NCBI GenBank assembly: GCA_947491225.1
Contig: CANLIE010000001.1
Coordinates: 81,747-145,746 of the forward strand
Source: an uncultured Cellulophaga sp.
Lineage (GTDB): Bacteria > Bacteroidota > Bacteroidia > Flavobacteriales > Flavobacteriaceae
DNA length: 64,000 bases
Reading direction: 5' to 3'
Shown here: positions 36,642 through 45,476 of the stretch, one piece after another
Position numbering within the stretch: the first letter of the stretch is position 1
How the letters are laid out: the number at the start of each line of letters is the position of its first letter
The notes under the pieces: model-generated
What the model saw: the letters and a program-made list of their open reading frames with translations, nothing else
What the model was told of the DNA's origin: nothing
The model's database searches: none
Made by a program: the position numbers and the translations under genes

Positions 36642-37448
36642 TTAAGAGGTAAATAACTTCTTTTTAAAAAGCAATAAATCTTCCATATAAATTTGCCGTA
36701 AAGTTTCAACATAAGGTCTTTGGTTATAAAAACCTAACTTAAAATCTTTTATAGCTTCTTCAATATAGGTTTGAGCTTCATTCTTATTTCCTTTTTCATA
36801 AAGTATTATGGCTTTGTAATACTTTGCATCTGCGGACTGTTTAAAATAATAAATGATTTTATTAAAATCCCTGAGTGCTAATTCATAGTTTTTAGATTCA
36901 TAGTATGCAATTCCACGATATAAAAAAGCATTTATCTCTACCCAATCTTCTCCTGTATCTTCTGTTTCTTTTTTTATATGCTTGTTCCAGTATGCTATTG
37001 ATTTCTCATAGTTACCTAACCCTAAATAGGCAATGCCGCGCCAATAATCTACACTATGACCTTGTGGGTAATCTATAAAATTTGGAGTTAATGTATCCGT
37101 AGCATCAAAATCTGCAATTGCTTTTTTATAATCTCGATAGAACCATAAATAATTATATCCTCTATATCCTTGCCAACTAATTGGATCTTTTTGTATGGCT
37201 TTTTCCATATGCTTTTTCCAAAGATGTGGAATACCTCTTTTAAGATAAGGAATAGACAATTCCCTGTAAGCTTCTGCATTGGTAGAATCCAATTCCACTG
37301 ATTTTGATAATGCATTTAAACTTTGAGCACTTCCTTGATAATATTTTCCAAATTCTAATATTTCCTTGGCTTGTTCCTTTTGTTTCTTACATGAGAACAG
37401 GCAAAAGATGATGATAAGGCTAAGGAATAATTTCTGTAATCTCACCAT
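36642..37448 (-). CDS. TPR-repeat lipoprotein
   Basis: A 268-residue predicted lipoprotein with lipobox LFSC (near residue 20). Tetratricopeptide-type helix pairs fill the mature part: ALSKSVELDSTNAEAYRELS, MEKAIQKDPISWQGY, YWRGIAYLGLGNYEKSIAYW, FLYRGIAYYESKNYELALRD and AKYYKAIILYEKGNKNEAQ. This makes about five to six repeats. TPR proteins act as protein-binding scaffolds and there is no catalytic domain. Its first 29 bases overlap the upstream TonB-C-like gene, so the two are translationally coupled and probably act together in the envelope. Confidence 0.78.
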   Translation of the reverse strand: MVRLQKLFLSLIIIFCLFSCKKQKEQAKEILEFGKYYQGSAQSLNALSKSVELDSTNAEAYRELSIPYLKRGIPHLWKKHMEKAIQKDPISWQGYRGYNYLWFYRDYKKAIADFDATDTLTPNFIDYPQGHSVDYWRGIAYLGLGNYEKSIAYWNKHIKKETEDTGEDWVEINAFLYRGIAYYESKNYELALRDFNKIIYYFKQSADAKYYKAIILYEKGNKNEAQTYIEEAIKDFKLGFYNQRPYVETLRQIYMEDLLLFKKKLFTS

Positions 37449-37971
37449 TTTCTATTCTATAAGATATGTACATATATGAATCTCTAAATTCTTCTTGAAC
37501 ATAATTAGGATTCCATTTTTTTAATTGAGTTGTTATTTTCAGCAATTGCTTTACCAAGTCTTTATTGAAAGGTTTTGGGTTTAATTCCAAATCATTTTCA
37601 TGAAAAACATACCGCCCTGCCTCTCCTTTGCAATTAATTATAAACCTAAAGTTTAAATATCCTGAATCTGAATATCCTTTATTTACATAATTGGAAAGAA
37701 CAAACTTTCTTAAACCATTCTTCCCTTCACTGTATGTTGCTCTTTCTGGATTATAATACTGGAATATTCGCTTTTCATCACAGAGGTAAAAATTATCATT
37801 AAAAATAGCCTCTTTAGGGTTAATATATTCTGCGGAATGGCTGTACACATTTTCATTAGGAATAAATTTGTGCTTATATGTGTAGTTTGTGTAAGCCAAT
37901 ATACAGACAAAAATGACTAAAAGACTTATTAACACATAACCTATGGCCTTAAAAACTTTCTTTGGTTTCAT
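37420..37971 (-). CDS. Membrane-anchored protein with TonB-C-like domain
   Basis: A 183-residue protein from the ATG at 37971, with one N-terminal transmembrane helix (about residues 8-30) and a periplasmic part. The C-terminal block NFRFIINCKGEAGRYVF, then LLKITTQLKKWNP and SYMYISYRIENGEITEI, follows the pattern of TonB C-terminal domains in Bacteroidota (VxFxINxxGxxxxxxI, then W.P.). There is no proline-rich spacer, so it is not a full energy transducer. It overlaps the TPR lipoprotein gene downstream. The function is unknown; an envelope partner role is an inference. Confidence 0.6.
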   Translation of the reverse strand: MKPKKVFKAIGYVLISLLVIFVCILAYTNYTYKHKFIPNENVYSHSAEYINPKEAIFNDNFYLCDEKRIFQYYNPERATYSEGKNGLRKFVLSNYVNKGYSDSGYLNFRFIINCKGEAGRYVFHENDLELNPKPFNKDLVKQLLKITTQLKKWNPNYVQEEFRDSYMYISYRIENGEITEIIP

Positions 37972-37984
37972 TAATTCAAAATAA

Positions 37985-38011
37985 CAAAAAAATCCCACTA
38001 GATGCGGGATT
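37985..38011 (-). terminator. Terminator of aspS (minus strand)
   Basis: Read on the minus strand, AATCCC and GGGATT arms form a hairpin at 37991-38011 followed by a T run. It lies 32 bases behind the aspS stop and overlaps the region just ahead of the TonB-C-like gene start at 37971. Confidence 0.75.
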
Positions 38012-38042
38012 AGTTTATAAACGGTTATGTTAAAGGTACAAA

Positions 38043-39791
38043 CTACAAATTAAGCTTTAAACTTAATTCTTTTAGTTGTTCTTCATTAATTGGTGCTGGT
38101 GCGTCTATCATTACATCTCTACCACTATTATTTTTAGGAAAAGCAATAAAATCTCTAATGGTTTCTTGCCCGCCCAATATGGCAACCAATCTATCTAAGC
38201 CAAAGGCTAAACCACCGTGTGGTGGTGCACCATATTCAAAAGCATCCATTAAAAACCCAAACTGTGCCCTTGCTTCTTCTTCTGTAAATCCTAGGTGCTT
38301 AAACATAGTGGCTTGTATTTTTTTATCGTGAATACGAATGGATCCTCCTCCTATTTCATTTCCATTTAAAACCAAATCGTATGCATTGGCCTTAACATCT
38401 CCTGGCTTAGTATCTAACAATTCCATTTGTCCTGGTTTAGGAGATGTAAATGGATGGTGCATTGCATGGTAATGTCCTGTTTCTTCATCTAACTCCAACA
38501 ATGGAAAATCCATTACCCATAATGGTGCAAACTCGTTTGGTTTACGTAAGCCTAAACGCTCTGCCATCTCCATTCGTAACGCACTTAATTGTGCTCTTAC
38601 TTTATTTTTGGCTCCTGACAATACGCAAATTAAATCTCCTTTTTTGGCTCCTGTTATCTCTGCCCACTTTGCTAAATCTTCTTGACTGTAAAACTTATCT
38701 ACGGAAGATTTAAAAGTACCATCATCATTACAACGACAATAAACCATACCAAGTGCTCCCACTTGTGGACGCTTTACCCAATCTATTAACTTATCTATTT
38801 CTTTACGTGTATACGTATTAGCACCAGGAACTGCTATACCTACAACTAATTCAGCAGAATTAAATACTCCAAAATCTCTATGTTGTGCAACTTTGTTCAA
38901 TTCTCCAAATTTCATCCCAAAACGAATGTCTGGTTTATCGTTACCATACAAACGCATAGCATCATCATACAGAATTCTTGGAAATTTATCTATCTCTACA
39001 CCGTTTACTTCTTTTAGTAAGTGCCGAGTCAACCCTTCAAAAACATTTAGTATGTCTTCTTGTTCTACAAACGCCATTTCGCAATCTATTTGTGTGAATT
39101 CTGGCTGTCTATCTGACCTTAAATCCTCATCCCTAAAACATTTTACGATTTGAAAATATTTATCCATTCCACCAACCATCAACAATTGTTTAAACGTTTG
39201 TGGTGACTGCGGAAGCGCATAAAACTGACCTTTATTCATACGACTAGGAACCACAAAATCCCTTGCTCCTTCGGGAGTAGATTTTATTAGATAAGGTGTC
39301 TCTACTTCTATAAACCCTTCTTTAGATAAAAAATTCCGAACCTGTTGTGTTACTTTATGTCTAAAAATTAAACTATTCTTAACTGGGTTTCTTCGAATAT
39401 CTAGATAACGATATTTCATACGAATATCTTCTCCGCCATCAGTATCATCTTCTATAGTGAAAGGCGGCAACAATGCTTCATTTAAAATAATTAGTTCAGA
39501 AACCAAAATTTCAATATTTCCGGTAGCAATATTTGAATTTTTAGAAGCTCTTTCTATAACAATACCTTTAACCTGTATAACAAATTCTCGTCCTAATTTT
39601 TGTGCACGTTCCATCATTTCTTTAGGAGTGCGCTCCTCATCAAAAACCAATTGAGTTATACCATAACGATCTCTTAAATCTACCCAAACAATAAAGCCCT
39701 TATCCCTTGATTTTTGCACCCACCCAGAAAGAATTACCTCTTTATTAATGTGTATTTCATTTAACTCACCACAATTATGACTTCTGTACAT
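38043..39791 (-). CDS. aspS: Aspartyl-tRNA synthetase
   Basis: A 582-residue class IIb synthetase. The OB-fold anticodon domain starts [19 protein letters not shown] and includes [20 protein letters not shown]. Class II motifs are visible as [18 protein letters not shown], the motif 2 loop [18 protein letters not shown], and motif 3 [15 protein letters not shown]. The bacterial GAD insertion domain lies in the middle. A longer reading from 39887 adds 32 hydrophobic residues that do not belong to the family, so the ATG at 39791 is used. AspRS charges tRNA-Asp in the cytoplasm. It is a single gene with its own terminator. Confidence 0.96.
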   Translation of the reverse strand: MYRSHNCGELNEIHINKEVILSGWVQKSRDKGFIVWVDLRDRYGITQLVFDEERTPKEMMERAQKLGREFVIQVKGIVIERASKNSNIATGNIEILVSELIILNEALLPPFTIEDDTDGGEDIRMKYRYLDIRRNPVKNSLIFRHKVTQQVRNFLSKEGFIEVETPYLIKSTPEGARDFVVPSRMNKGQFYALPQSPQTFKQLLMVGGMDKYFQIVKCFRDEDLRSDRQPEFTQIDCEMAFVEQEDILNVFEGLTRHLLKEVNGVEIDKFPRILYDDAMRLYGNDKPDIRFGMKFGELNKVAQHRDFGVFNSAELVVGIAVPGANTYTRKEIDKLIDWVKRPQVGALGMVYCRCNDDGTFKSSVDKFYSQEDLAKWAEITGAKKGDLICVLSGAKNKVRAQLSALRMEMAERLGLRKPNEFAPLWVMDFPLLELDEETGHYHAMHHPFTSPKPGQMELLDTKPGDVKANAYDLVLNGNEIGGGSIRIHDKKIQATMFKHLGFTEEEARAQFGFLMDAFEYGAPPHGGLAFGLDRLVAILGGQETIRDFIAFPKNNSGRDVMIDAPAPINEEQLKELSLKLNL

Positions 39792-40032
39792 ATAAATTAC
39801 ATTTAAAACCCCAAATTTAAGAAGTATTGTGAAGTATAAAACTATTATAAGTTTAGTTTTTGTATTTATTATTTGTATAAATATCAATAATTCAAAATAT
39901 TTACTTATCTGAAAATCAGTATATTAATTTTTTAATGTAAATTTAATGTTAAATTAATGTATGTTTATTGTAAAATAAATTGTACATTTACATTATTAAT
40001 GTTAAGTAAATAATAATTAAAACCTACATACA

Positions 40033-40383
40033 ATGAAAAAAACAGCACTAATATTCGTATTCATATTTTCAATAGCTATAGTAAACGCTCAAGAGACTAA
40101 ACCCGTTTTTGAAAAAGTTAAGAACAAAGTAAAAGCTACTTATTTCCACGATAATGGAGCAATTGCTCAAGTGGGATATTTTCTTGATGGAAAACTTGAA
40201 GGCGAATGGAATATGTATAGCCCAGAAGGAAAAAAAATAGCTAAAGGAAACTACACTCAAGGGAAAAAAACAGGAAAATGGTTCTTTTGGGAAAATGCAA
40301 TATTGCAAGAAGTAAATTTTGAAGATAGCAAAATTGCTAATGTTACCAAATGGAATAGTGAAGGGACATTGGTTTTTAACTAA
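40033..40383 (+). CDS. Short secreted YwqK/MORN-like protein
   Basis: A 116-residue protein with a signal peptide ending IVNAQ near residue 19. It carries three MORN-like repeats: ATYFHDNGAIAQVGYF, GEWNMYSPEGKKIAKGNY and GKWFFWENAILQEVNFE. This is a shorter relative of the protein at 2956-3726 and is a common small secreted type in Flavobacteriaceae with unknown function. It is followed by an unusually long, perfect terminator stem, which suggests a strongly expressed single-gene transcript. Confidence 0.75.
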   Translation: MKKTALIFVFIFSIAIVNAQETKPVFEKVKNKVKATYFHDNGAIAQVGYFLDGKLEGEWNMYSPEGKKIAKGNYTQGKKTGKWFFWENAILQEVNFEDSKIANVTKWNSEGTLVFN

Positions 40384-40428
40384 CCATACTATAAATCCTA
40401 AAAAAATAGTTACATTTTTTAAAGGATT

Positions 40429-40484
40429 AAAAATAGTTAAATCTCAGATGAGGTAAGTCTTATCTGAGATTTAACTATTTTTAT
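40429..40484 (+). terminator. Long-stem terminator after the YwqK-like gene
   Basis: A 21-base perfect stem runs from 40429-40449 to 40462-40482, with arms beginning AAAAATAGTTAAATCTCAG and ending CTGAGATTTAACTATTTTT, around a 12-base loop. It is A-rich before and T-rich after, so it can act in both directions. Confidence 0.88.
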
Positions 40485-40570
40485 ATGTTTTTATTTTAGT
40501 ATTTGTTCTAATGTTATCATTGCAATGCGGTCTTTTAGTATTGTAAATGTTAATATTTTTGATTGAATGC

Positions 40571-40684
40571 CTGTATTTAGCTATATGATTAACACGTTAC
40601 CCTGAATTTATTTTAGGATCTCACATTATTGTATTGATTTAAAGCATTATGCAATTCTGAAACAAGTTTAGAATGGCGTACACT
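40571..40684. repeat. Degenerate flavobacterial intergenic repeat, copy A
   Basis: The copy contains CCTGAATTTATTTTAGGATC (40610-40629) and TTCTGAAACAAGTTTAGAAT in opposite orientation, the two halves of a worn palindromic repeat of the CCTGAA...TTCAGG kind. The same order of blocks (CTGTnTTTAGCnATAT, AATTTATTTnAGG, TCTGAAACAAGTT) is found in copy B at 41763-41864. No reading frame is present. Confidence 0.6.
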
Positions 40685-41111
40685 TTAAGTTTATGAATCT
40701 TTACGGGCATACAATACCATTGCATATATTACTGCTTTTTGCATCGTTATTATATCTAATTTTCAAGTATTTATTAAAGATTAATCAACTTTATACAGTT
40801 AAAAATGTATTAAGTATTTCATTAATCTATTTTACAATAGTATTTTAGCATAAGCCATAAGATTCTGAATCACATCAAAAAAATCGTTTTTTTAGAAAAA
40901 AGTAGATATTCTTTTCATAAGTCCGTTTTTATTAAGGTGTTTGTTTAAATATTCAAATGGGTAGGTTTAAATATACTATAATTGTCTAGCGTATAATTTC
41001 ATTGCAGTTTATACACAATAGCAAAATAAATCACAGAAAAAAATTCACGCTAATTTTTGTAAGTATGCTAGAACTGGCAATAAATTATATAAGGGTGTTG
41101 TAGCACGGTTT
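40685..41111. other. Non-coding DNA between repeat copy A and the small lipoprotein gene
   Basis: No gene is seen. The end of the region carries AAGGGTGTTGTAGC (41091-41104), whose reverse complement recurs as CACTACAACACCTT (41782-41795) on the other side of the gene at 41112-41540. That gene is therefore bracketed by inverted copies, like an inserted cassette. Confidence 0.45.
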
Positions 41112-41540
41112 TTAATATTTATACAATATTTCATCATTAGAATTAGTAATGTTCAGTAGTACTTGATTTCCGTCAATTTGTAAATTAGAAATATCGAAAC
41201 TCAGCTCTTTTGTAATAAATGCTGTGCATGCTTCTCCATTCTTTAAGGATAATCTTAAATTTCTTTGTGCTGGATTTGATTCCATTATATCTTCTGAGTC
41301 AATGAGTTTTAATTCCCAAGTATCCCCACTACATCCACTTGAACTAAAGTTTATTTTAAGGCAATTTTCGGTTATTTTTAAACTATTAATTGTTAATTGG
41401 TCAGATGGTGCATTTGCATATTCCTCCGAACTTATTAGGGTTTTTAAATCACAAGCCATTGAATTGTTACTATCATCATTAGTACAACCTGTTGTAATAA
41501 AAATAATTCCTAAAACCATTAGTAAACTTAATTTTTTCAT
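41112..41540 (-). CDS. Small lipoprotein of unknown function
   Basis: A 142-residue predicted lipoprotein with lipobox ITTGC (Cys near residue 19) followed by an acidic linker TNDDSNNS. The mature part contains four further cysteines (MACDL, TENCLK, SSGCSG and GEACTA) and alternating beta-type segments such as CLKINFSSSGCSGDTWELKL and LSFDISNLQIDGNQVLLNI. No known family signature is visible. It is bracketed by degenerate repeats and runs opposite to the copper/nos region, so it is probably an accessory gene not belonging to that operon. Confidence 0.6.
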   Translation of the reverse strand: MKKLSLLMVLGIIFITTGCTNDDSNNSMACDLKTLISSEEYANAPSDQLTINSLKITENCLKINFSSSGCSGDTWELKLIDSEDIMESNPAQRNLRLSLKNGEACTAFITKELSFDISNLQIDGNQVLLNITNSNDEILYKY

Positions 41541-41762
41541 AAATTCTGTTTTATTTTTAGATGTAATAATTGTGGAATGGTTGCGTCACATACATTACAG
41601 AATAGTCTAGTATAAAAATGGTACTGGAGTGATGTGCGGAACTTTTACTCTTTTATGCTCTGCATATCCAACAAATTAAAGTTCCTTATCATTTTACAAT
41701 ATAGATCTGCTTTATAAATTAGTGAACAGATTTATCTTTACTGAATAAAACCTATTGCGTGT
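41541..41762. other. Non-coding DNA upstream of the small lipoprotein gene
   Basis: The stretch presumably contains the promoter of the gene at 41112-41540. No other gene or hairpin was recognised. Confidence 0.35.
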
Positions 41763-41864
41763 CTGTTTTTAGCAATATAATCACTACAACACCTTAAATT
41801 TATTTCAGGGGGCATATTGCAGAAGATTGGTTTGACTCTGAAACAAGTTCATAATAACGCTCTC
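41763..41864. repeat. Degenerate flavobacterial intergenic repeat, copy B
   Basis: CTGTTTTTAGCAATATAATC, AAATTTATTTCAGGGG and ACTCTGAAACAAGTTCATAA match copy A (40571-40684) block for block. The two outer halves (TTATTTCAGG and CTGAAACAAG) are inverted relative to each other, as in a stem. The copies are far too diverged to be recent. Confidence 0.6.
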
Positions 41865-41913
41865 CTTAACCTTAACATTGCTTAACGGACATACAATTGC
41901 AATTTAATACAAA

Positions 41914-41957
41914 TTGACATTTATCATATTTATACCCATATAAATATTGTTATTTTG
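41914..41957 (+). promoter_or_regulatory. FNR/CRP-like site and -7 box ahead of the copper module
   Basis: TTGACATTTATCAT (41914-41927) matches the FNR consensus TTGAT-N4-ATCAA at eight of ten positions. TTATTTTG (41950-41957) differs from TAnnTTTG at one base. The distance from palindrome centre to the box is 29.5 bases, exactly that seen at the nos operon promoter (45791-45836). The predicted +1 falls near 41960, about 42 bases before the ATG at 42002. Confidence 0.55.
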
Positions 41958-42001
41958 TAGAGTAAATGAGTCTACTTATTATGACCCATAACTAAGAATA
42001 A

Positions 42002-42376
42002 ATGAAAAGTTTTGTAATCTTATCAGTAACTTTCCTTATGCTTATAAAGCCTTTATGGCCTGTAGCAGAGTATGTTATTAACTATGATTACATTTCTAAT
42101 ATACTTTGTGAGAACAAAGATAAGCCTAATCTTAACTGTAATGGCAAATGTTATTTAGTAAAGCAATTATCCAAAGAAAACAGTAATTCCAATGATAATC
42201 CATTTAATGAACAGCTTAAAGCTGAAATACTAAATATTATATTTTTTCAATCTTTAACCAATTTTAGTTTTGGAATTGTTAATGAGAACCACCTAAAAAA
42301 TAATTTTAGAAATCCTAAAACTTTAATAGTAGGTTCATACATAGCCGAAAGTTTACAACCTCCTGAGTTTTACTAA
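42002..42376 (+). CDS. Small envelope protein with LCEN...CNGKCY cysteine motif, copper-module associated
   Basis: A 124-residue protein with a hydrophobic N-terminus (about residues 3-20) ending KPLWPVAEYVINY, then ILCENKDKPNLNCNGKCYLV with three cysteines near residues 36-50, and a C-terminal SLQPPEFY. The cysteine arrangement could bind a metal such as copper. I recall similar short proteins beside TonB receptors in Bacteroidota, but they carry no accepted name. It is the first gene behind an FNR-like promoter and precedes an OprC-type copper receptor, so a role in copper handling is inferred. Confidence 0.6.
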   Translation: MKSFVILSVTFLMLIKPLWPVAEYVINYDYISNILCENKDKPNLNCNGKCYLVKQLSKENSNSNDNPFNEQLKAEILNIIFFQSLTNFSFGIVNENHLKNNFRNPKTLIVGSYIAESLQPPEFY

Positions 42377-42460
42377 TTCAATTCTCAGAAATACAACTCG
42401 CACACATTATGGTTCTGGTTGTATTCAATTTTTTTTTTGAATTAGTTAAAACACACAGCA

Positions 42461-44527
42461 ATGAAAGCTCATATAACTGTGCCCTCTTTAAATGTTATTA
42501 AAGAGATACAAGCACGTATGGTAATATTACTATGCCTTGCATTATCATTTCTTATGGTAACTTTTACTGTAAATGCTCAAAAAGTGATTACAAAATCTCA
42601 AGATACCATACTACCTCTCATTACTCTAAATGAAGTGATCTTGATTTCTGCAAAGCAAGAATTGCAATACCAAAAACAATACAAACCATTATCTTCTTTA
42701 GATGAATATTTAGAATTTTCAAGAAAAGTAGATATGATTAAACGTGGGGCTTATGCTTGGGAACCTACGTTAAACAATATGACTTCAGAAAGATTATCTG
42801 TTACTATTGATGGTATGAAGGTTTTTGGCGCTTGTACTGATAAAATGGATCCAATAACTTCCTATGTAGATGTATCTAATCTATCTAAAGCACATATCAT
42901 ATCTGGTCAAAAAGGTGCAGCGTATGGATCTACAATTGGAGGTGCCATAAATTTGGAACTAGATAAAAGTAATTTTAAAGGAACTGGCTTTAAAGCTAGT
43001 ATAGAAAATAGTTATGAAACCAACAATAAGCTTAAAGTTATAGGGGCTGAAGCAAATTTTTCAAATACTGATTTCTATGTAGATAGTGATATTGTTTATC
43101 GTAAAGCAGAAAATTATAGTGACGGAGACGGGAAAGAAATAGCCTTTTCTCAATATGAAAAATACAACGTTTCAATAAATGGCGGATATAAAACAAACCC
43201 AAAGAATGCAATAACCGCAACTCTTATTTTTGATGAAGCCCATAACATAGGTTATCCTGCGCTACCAATGGATGTTTCATTGGCACGTGCACTTATTACA
43301 TCTATAGGTTTTGAAAATGATAGTATTGGTGCTTTTAGCAATTTTAAATCCAAAATATACTATAATACGGTTACCCATATAATGGACGATTCTAAGCGCC
43401 CAGACGTTCCCATAAGAATGGATATGCCTGGTTGGAGTGACACTTATGGTTTTATGTCTGAAGCCAAACTAAAAACTAAAAAACATTCTTTCTTATTAAA
43501 ATGGGATGGTTTTTATAACCAATCTTTGGCTGAAATGACAATGTATCCCAACAATCCTAATGAAAGGTCTATGTTTATGTTAACCTGGCCAGACATTCGT
43601 ACATTAAACTCAGGAATTTACGCTGAAGATGATATTTCTTTTAAGAAAAGTAGTTTTAATATCTCTACTAGAGTTGCAATACAAAACAGTACAATTGCAG
43701 ATGAATTTGGATTAAATAGCCTTAAAATATTTTATCCAAACATAAACAAAAATCAGGTACGAGTATTAAAAAGTCTATCAGTCCAATGGCATAAAAATTT
43801 TGTCCCTTATAGACTAAACTTTGGGTTGTCTTATGGAGATCGTGCCCCATCTGTATCAGAAGCATATGGCTTTTACCTTTTTAATAGTTTTGACAATCAT
43901 GACTATATTGGAGACCCAAAACTAAAGAATGAAGAATCTTTAGAGGCAAATGCTAAAATTTCTATAGAGAAATCCAATTATGAATTAGGAATAGAAAGCA
44001 CGGCTTTTAGAATGCCTAATTATATAATTGGAGAGATAGACACATCATTAAGCACAATGACTATTGGTGCAGATGGTGTAAAAATTTATAAAAATCTTAC
44101 TTATGCCAACCTTATAAATGTTGCTATAAATGGACAATATAAAATATTTCCTGAATTGGTTTTAGACGGACAGGTTTCCTATCATAGAGGAAAAGACAAC
44201 AAAAATAGAAACTTACCCTTTATTAGTCCGCTATCTTATAGCTCATCAATACAATACAACAAAAAAAGATTTTCTGGAACATTTAAAATTAGAGGAGCTG
44301 CAAAGCAAGTTAATTTTAACTCAGATTTTGGGGAAGATCAAACCTTGGCTTATACTGTATTCTCATTAAACTTTGGAAAAACCTTTTATCTAAATAACGA
44401 TTTAGTATATGCAAAAATGGGCGTTGAGAATCTTTTTGACAAAAAATACTCTACCTATACCGATTGGAAAAATATTCCTAGAATGGGGCGCAATTTTTTT
44501 ATAACACTAACCTATTCAATGTACTAA
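42461..44527 (+). CDS. TonB-dependent copper receptor (OprC/NosA type)
   Basis: A 688-residue outer-membrane receptor with a signal peptide ending TVNAQ near residue 40, plug and barrel, ending FFITLTYSMY. The plug carries VFGACTDKMDP with Cys125-x-x-x-Met129, and the barrel has THIMDD with His306-x-Met308. This CxxxM plus HxM pair, about 180 residues apart, is the copper site described for Pseudomonas OprC, where the spacing is nearly the same. NosA, the related receptor, is linked to nitrous oxide reductase assembly. The neighbouring nos operon needs about 12 copper atoms per NosZ dimer, so copper uptake fits well. Confidence 0.85.
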   Translation: MKAHITVPSLNVIKEIQARMVILLCLALSFLMVTFTVNAQKVITKSQDTILPLITLNEVILISAKQELQYQKQYKPLSSLDEYLEFSRKVDMIKRGAYAWEPTLNNMTSERLSVTIDGMKVFGACTDKMDPITSYVDVSNLSKAHIISGQKGAAYGSTIGGAINLELDKSNFKGTGFKASIENSYETNNKLKVIGAEANFSNTDFYVDSDIVYRKAENYSDGDGKEIAFSQYEKYNVSINGGYKTNPKNAITATLIFDEAHNIGYPALPMDVSLARALITSIGFENDSIGAFSNFKSKIYYNTVTHIMDDSKRPDVPIRMDMPGWSDTYGFMSEAKLKTKKHSFLLKWDGFYNQSLAEMTMYPNNPNERSMFMLTWPDIRTLNSGIYAEDDISFKKSSFNISTRVAIQNSTIADEFGLNSLKIFYPNINKNQVRVLKSLSVQWHKNFVPYRLNFGLSYGDRAPSVSEAYGFYLFNSFDNHDYIGDPKLKNEESLEANAKISIEKSNYELGIESTAFRMPNYIIGEIDTSLSTMTIGADGVKIYKNLTYANLINVAINGQYKIFPELVLDGQVSYHRGKDNKNRNLPFISPLSYSSSIQYNKKRFSGTFKIRGAAKQVNFNSDFGEDQTLAYTVFSLNFGKTFYLNNDLVYAKMGVENLFDKKYSTYTDWKNIPRMGRNFFITLTYSMY

Positions 44528-44624
44528 TTCAGTATACCTAAAAGATATAATTTTTCAATAAAAACAAATAATTAAAAATAAGACAAACAGACAACTGTTA
44601 GTCAGAAAAATAAAAATATAAATT

Positions 44625-45476
44625 ATGAAATCATTTAAATTAATACTAGTAGCGATAATCTTATCAGTAACCTTTTCTTCATGTACCAAAGATGACGATT
44701 CTTCGGTTGACAATGAGAATCTTTTGGCAAATTACACCTTACTTAAAACACTAAAATCTAATAACTACAATATTGAAGTATATTCTGAAGAAGAAGAATT
44801 TACCGTTGGTTACAATGAGCTTTTTATTCGTATTAAAGAAGGTACAAGTGAAAACTATCTTCCAAATGCAGAATTTTCGTGGAAACCCATTATGCATATG
44901 ACACAAATGGTGCACTCTTGTCCAAAATCAGAAATTGTTAAAATAAAAAATGAATCCATATACAAAGGCTACATTGTGTTTCAAATGCCAGGCAACACAG
45001 ATGAATATTGGGAGCTTACTATAAATTTTAGTATTGATAACAAGGAATACAAAGCTACGACTCAAATAGACGTTAAAGCCCCATTAGATGATAAGCGCAG
45101 AGTAAATACTTTTATGGGTAGTGATGATTCTCGTTATGTATTGGCAATGCTGCCCATAAACCCAAAAGTATCTTTAAATGATTTTTCTGCTGTACTTTTT
45201 AAAATGGAAAATATGATGAATTTTCCCATAGTTGAAAATTATAAAGTAATGTTAGACCCAAGAATGCCAGGAATGGGTAACCATAGTTCTCCTAACAATG
45301 TTGATTTAATTTATGACACTAATGATAAAACCTATAAGGGTAAATTATCATTAACAATGACTGGTTACTGGAAAATAAACTTAAAATTAATAAATGATGT
45401 AGCAGAAACTATAAAAGGAGAAGACATTACGGAAGAAAACCCAGAAAGTAGCCTCTTTTTTGAATTAGAATTCTAG
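44625..45476 (+). CDS. Met/His-rich lipoprotein with YtkA/FixH-like domain, probable copper protein
   Basis: A 283-residue predicted lipoprotein (lipobox FSSC, Cys20) with an acidic linker. Two beta-sandwich-like halves follow. The segment FSWKPIMHMTQMVHSCPKSE (about 84-103) is packed with Met, His and Cys, and MLDPRMPGMGNHSSPNNV (about 208-225) resembles the D-x-x-MPxMxxHxxP signature of YtkA-like proteins. These residues are well suited to bind copper in the periplasm. It follows the copper receptor in the same direction and likely hands copper onward. The exact partner is unknown. Confidence 0.65.
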   Translation: MKSFKLILVAIILSVTFSSCTKDDDSSVDNENLLANYTLLKTLKSNNYNIEVYSEEEEFTVGYNELFIRIKEGTSENYLPNAEFSWKPIMHMTQMVHSCPKSEIVKIKNESIYKGYIVFQMPGNTDEYWELTINFSIDNKEYKATTQIDVKAPLDDKRRVNTFMGSDDSRYVLAMLPINPKVSLNDFSAVLFKMENMMNFPIVENYKVMLDPRMPGMGNHSSPNNVDLIYDTNDKTYKGKLSLTMTGYWKINLKLINDVAETIKGEDITEENPESSLFFELEF

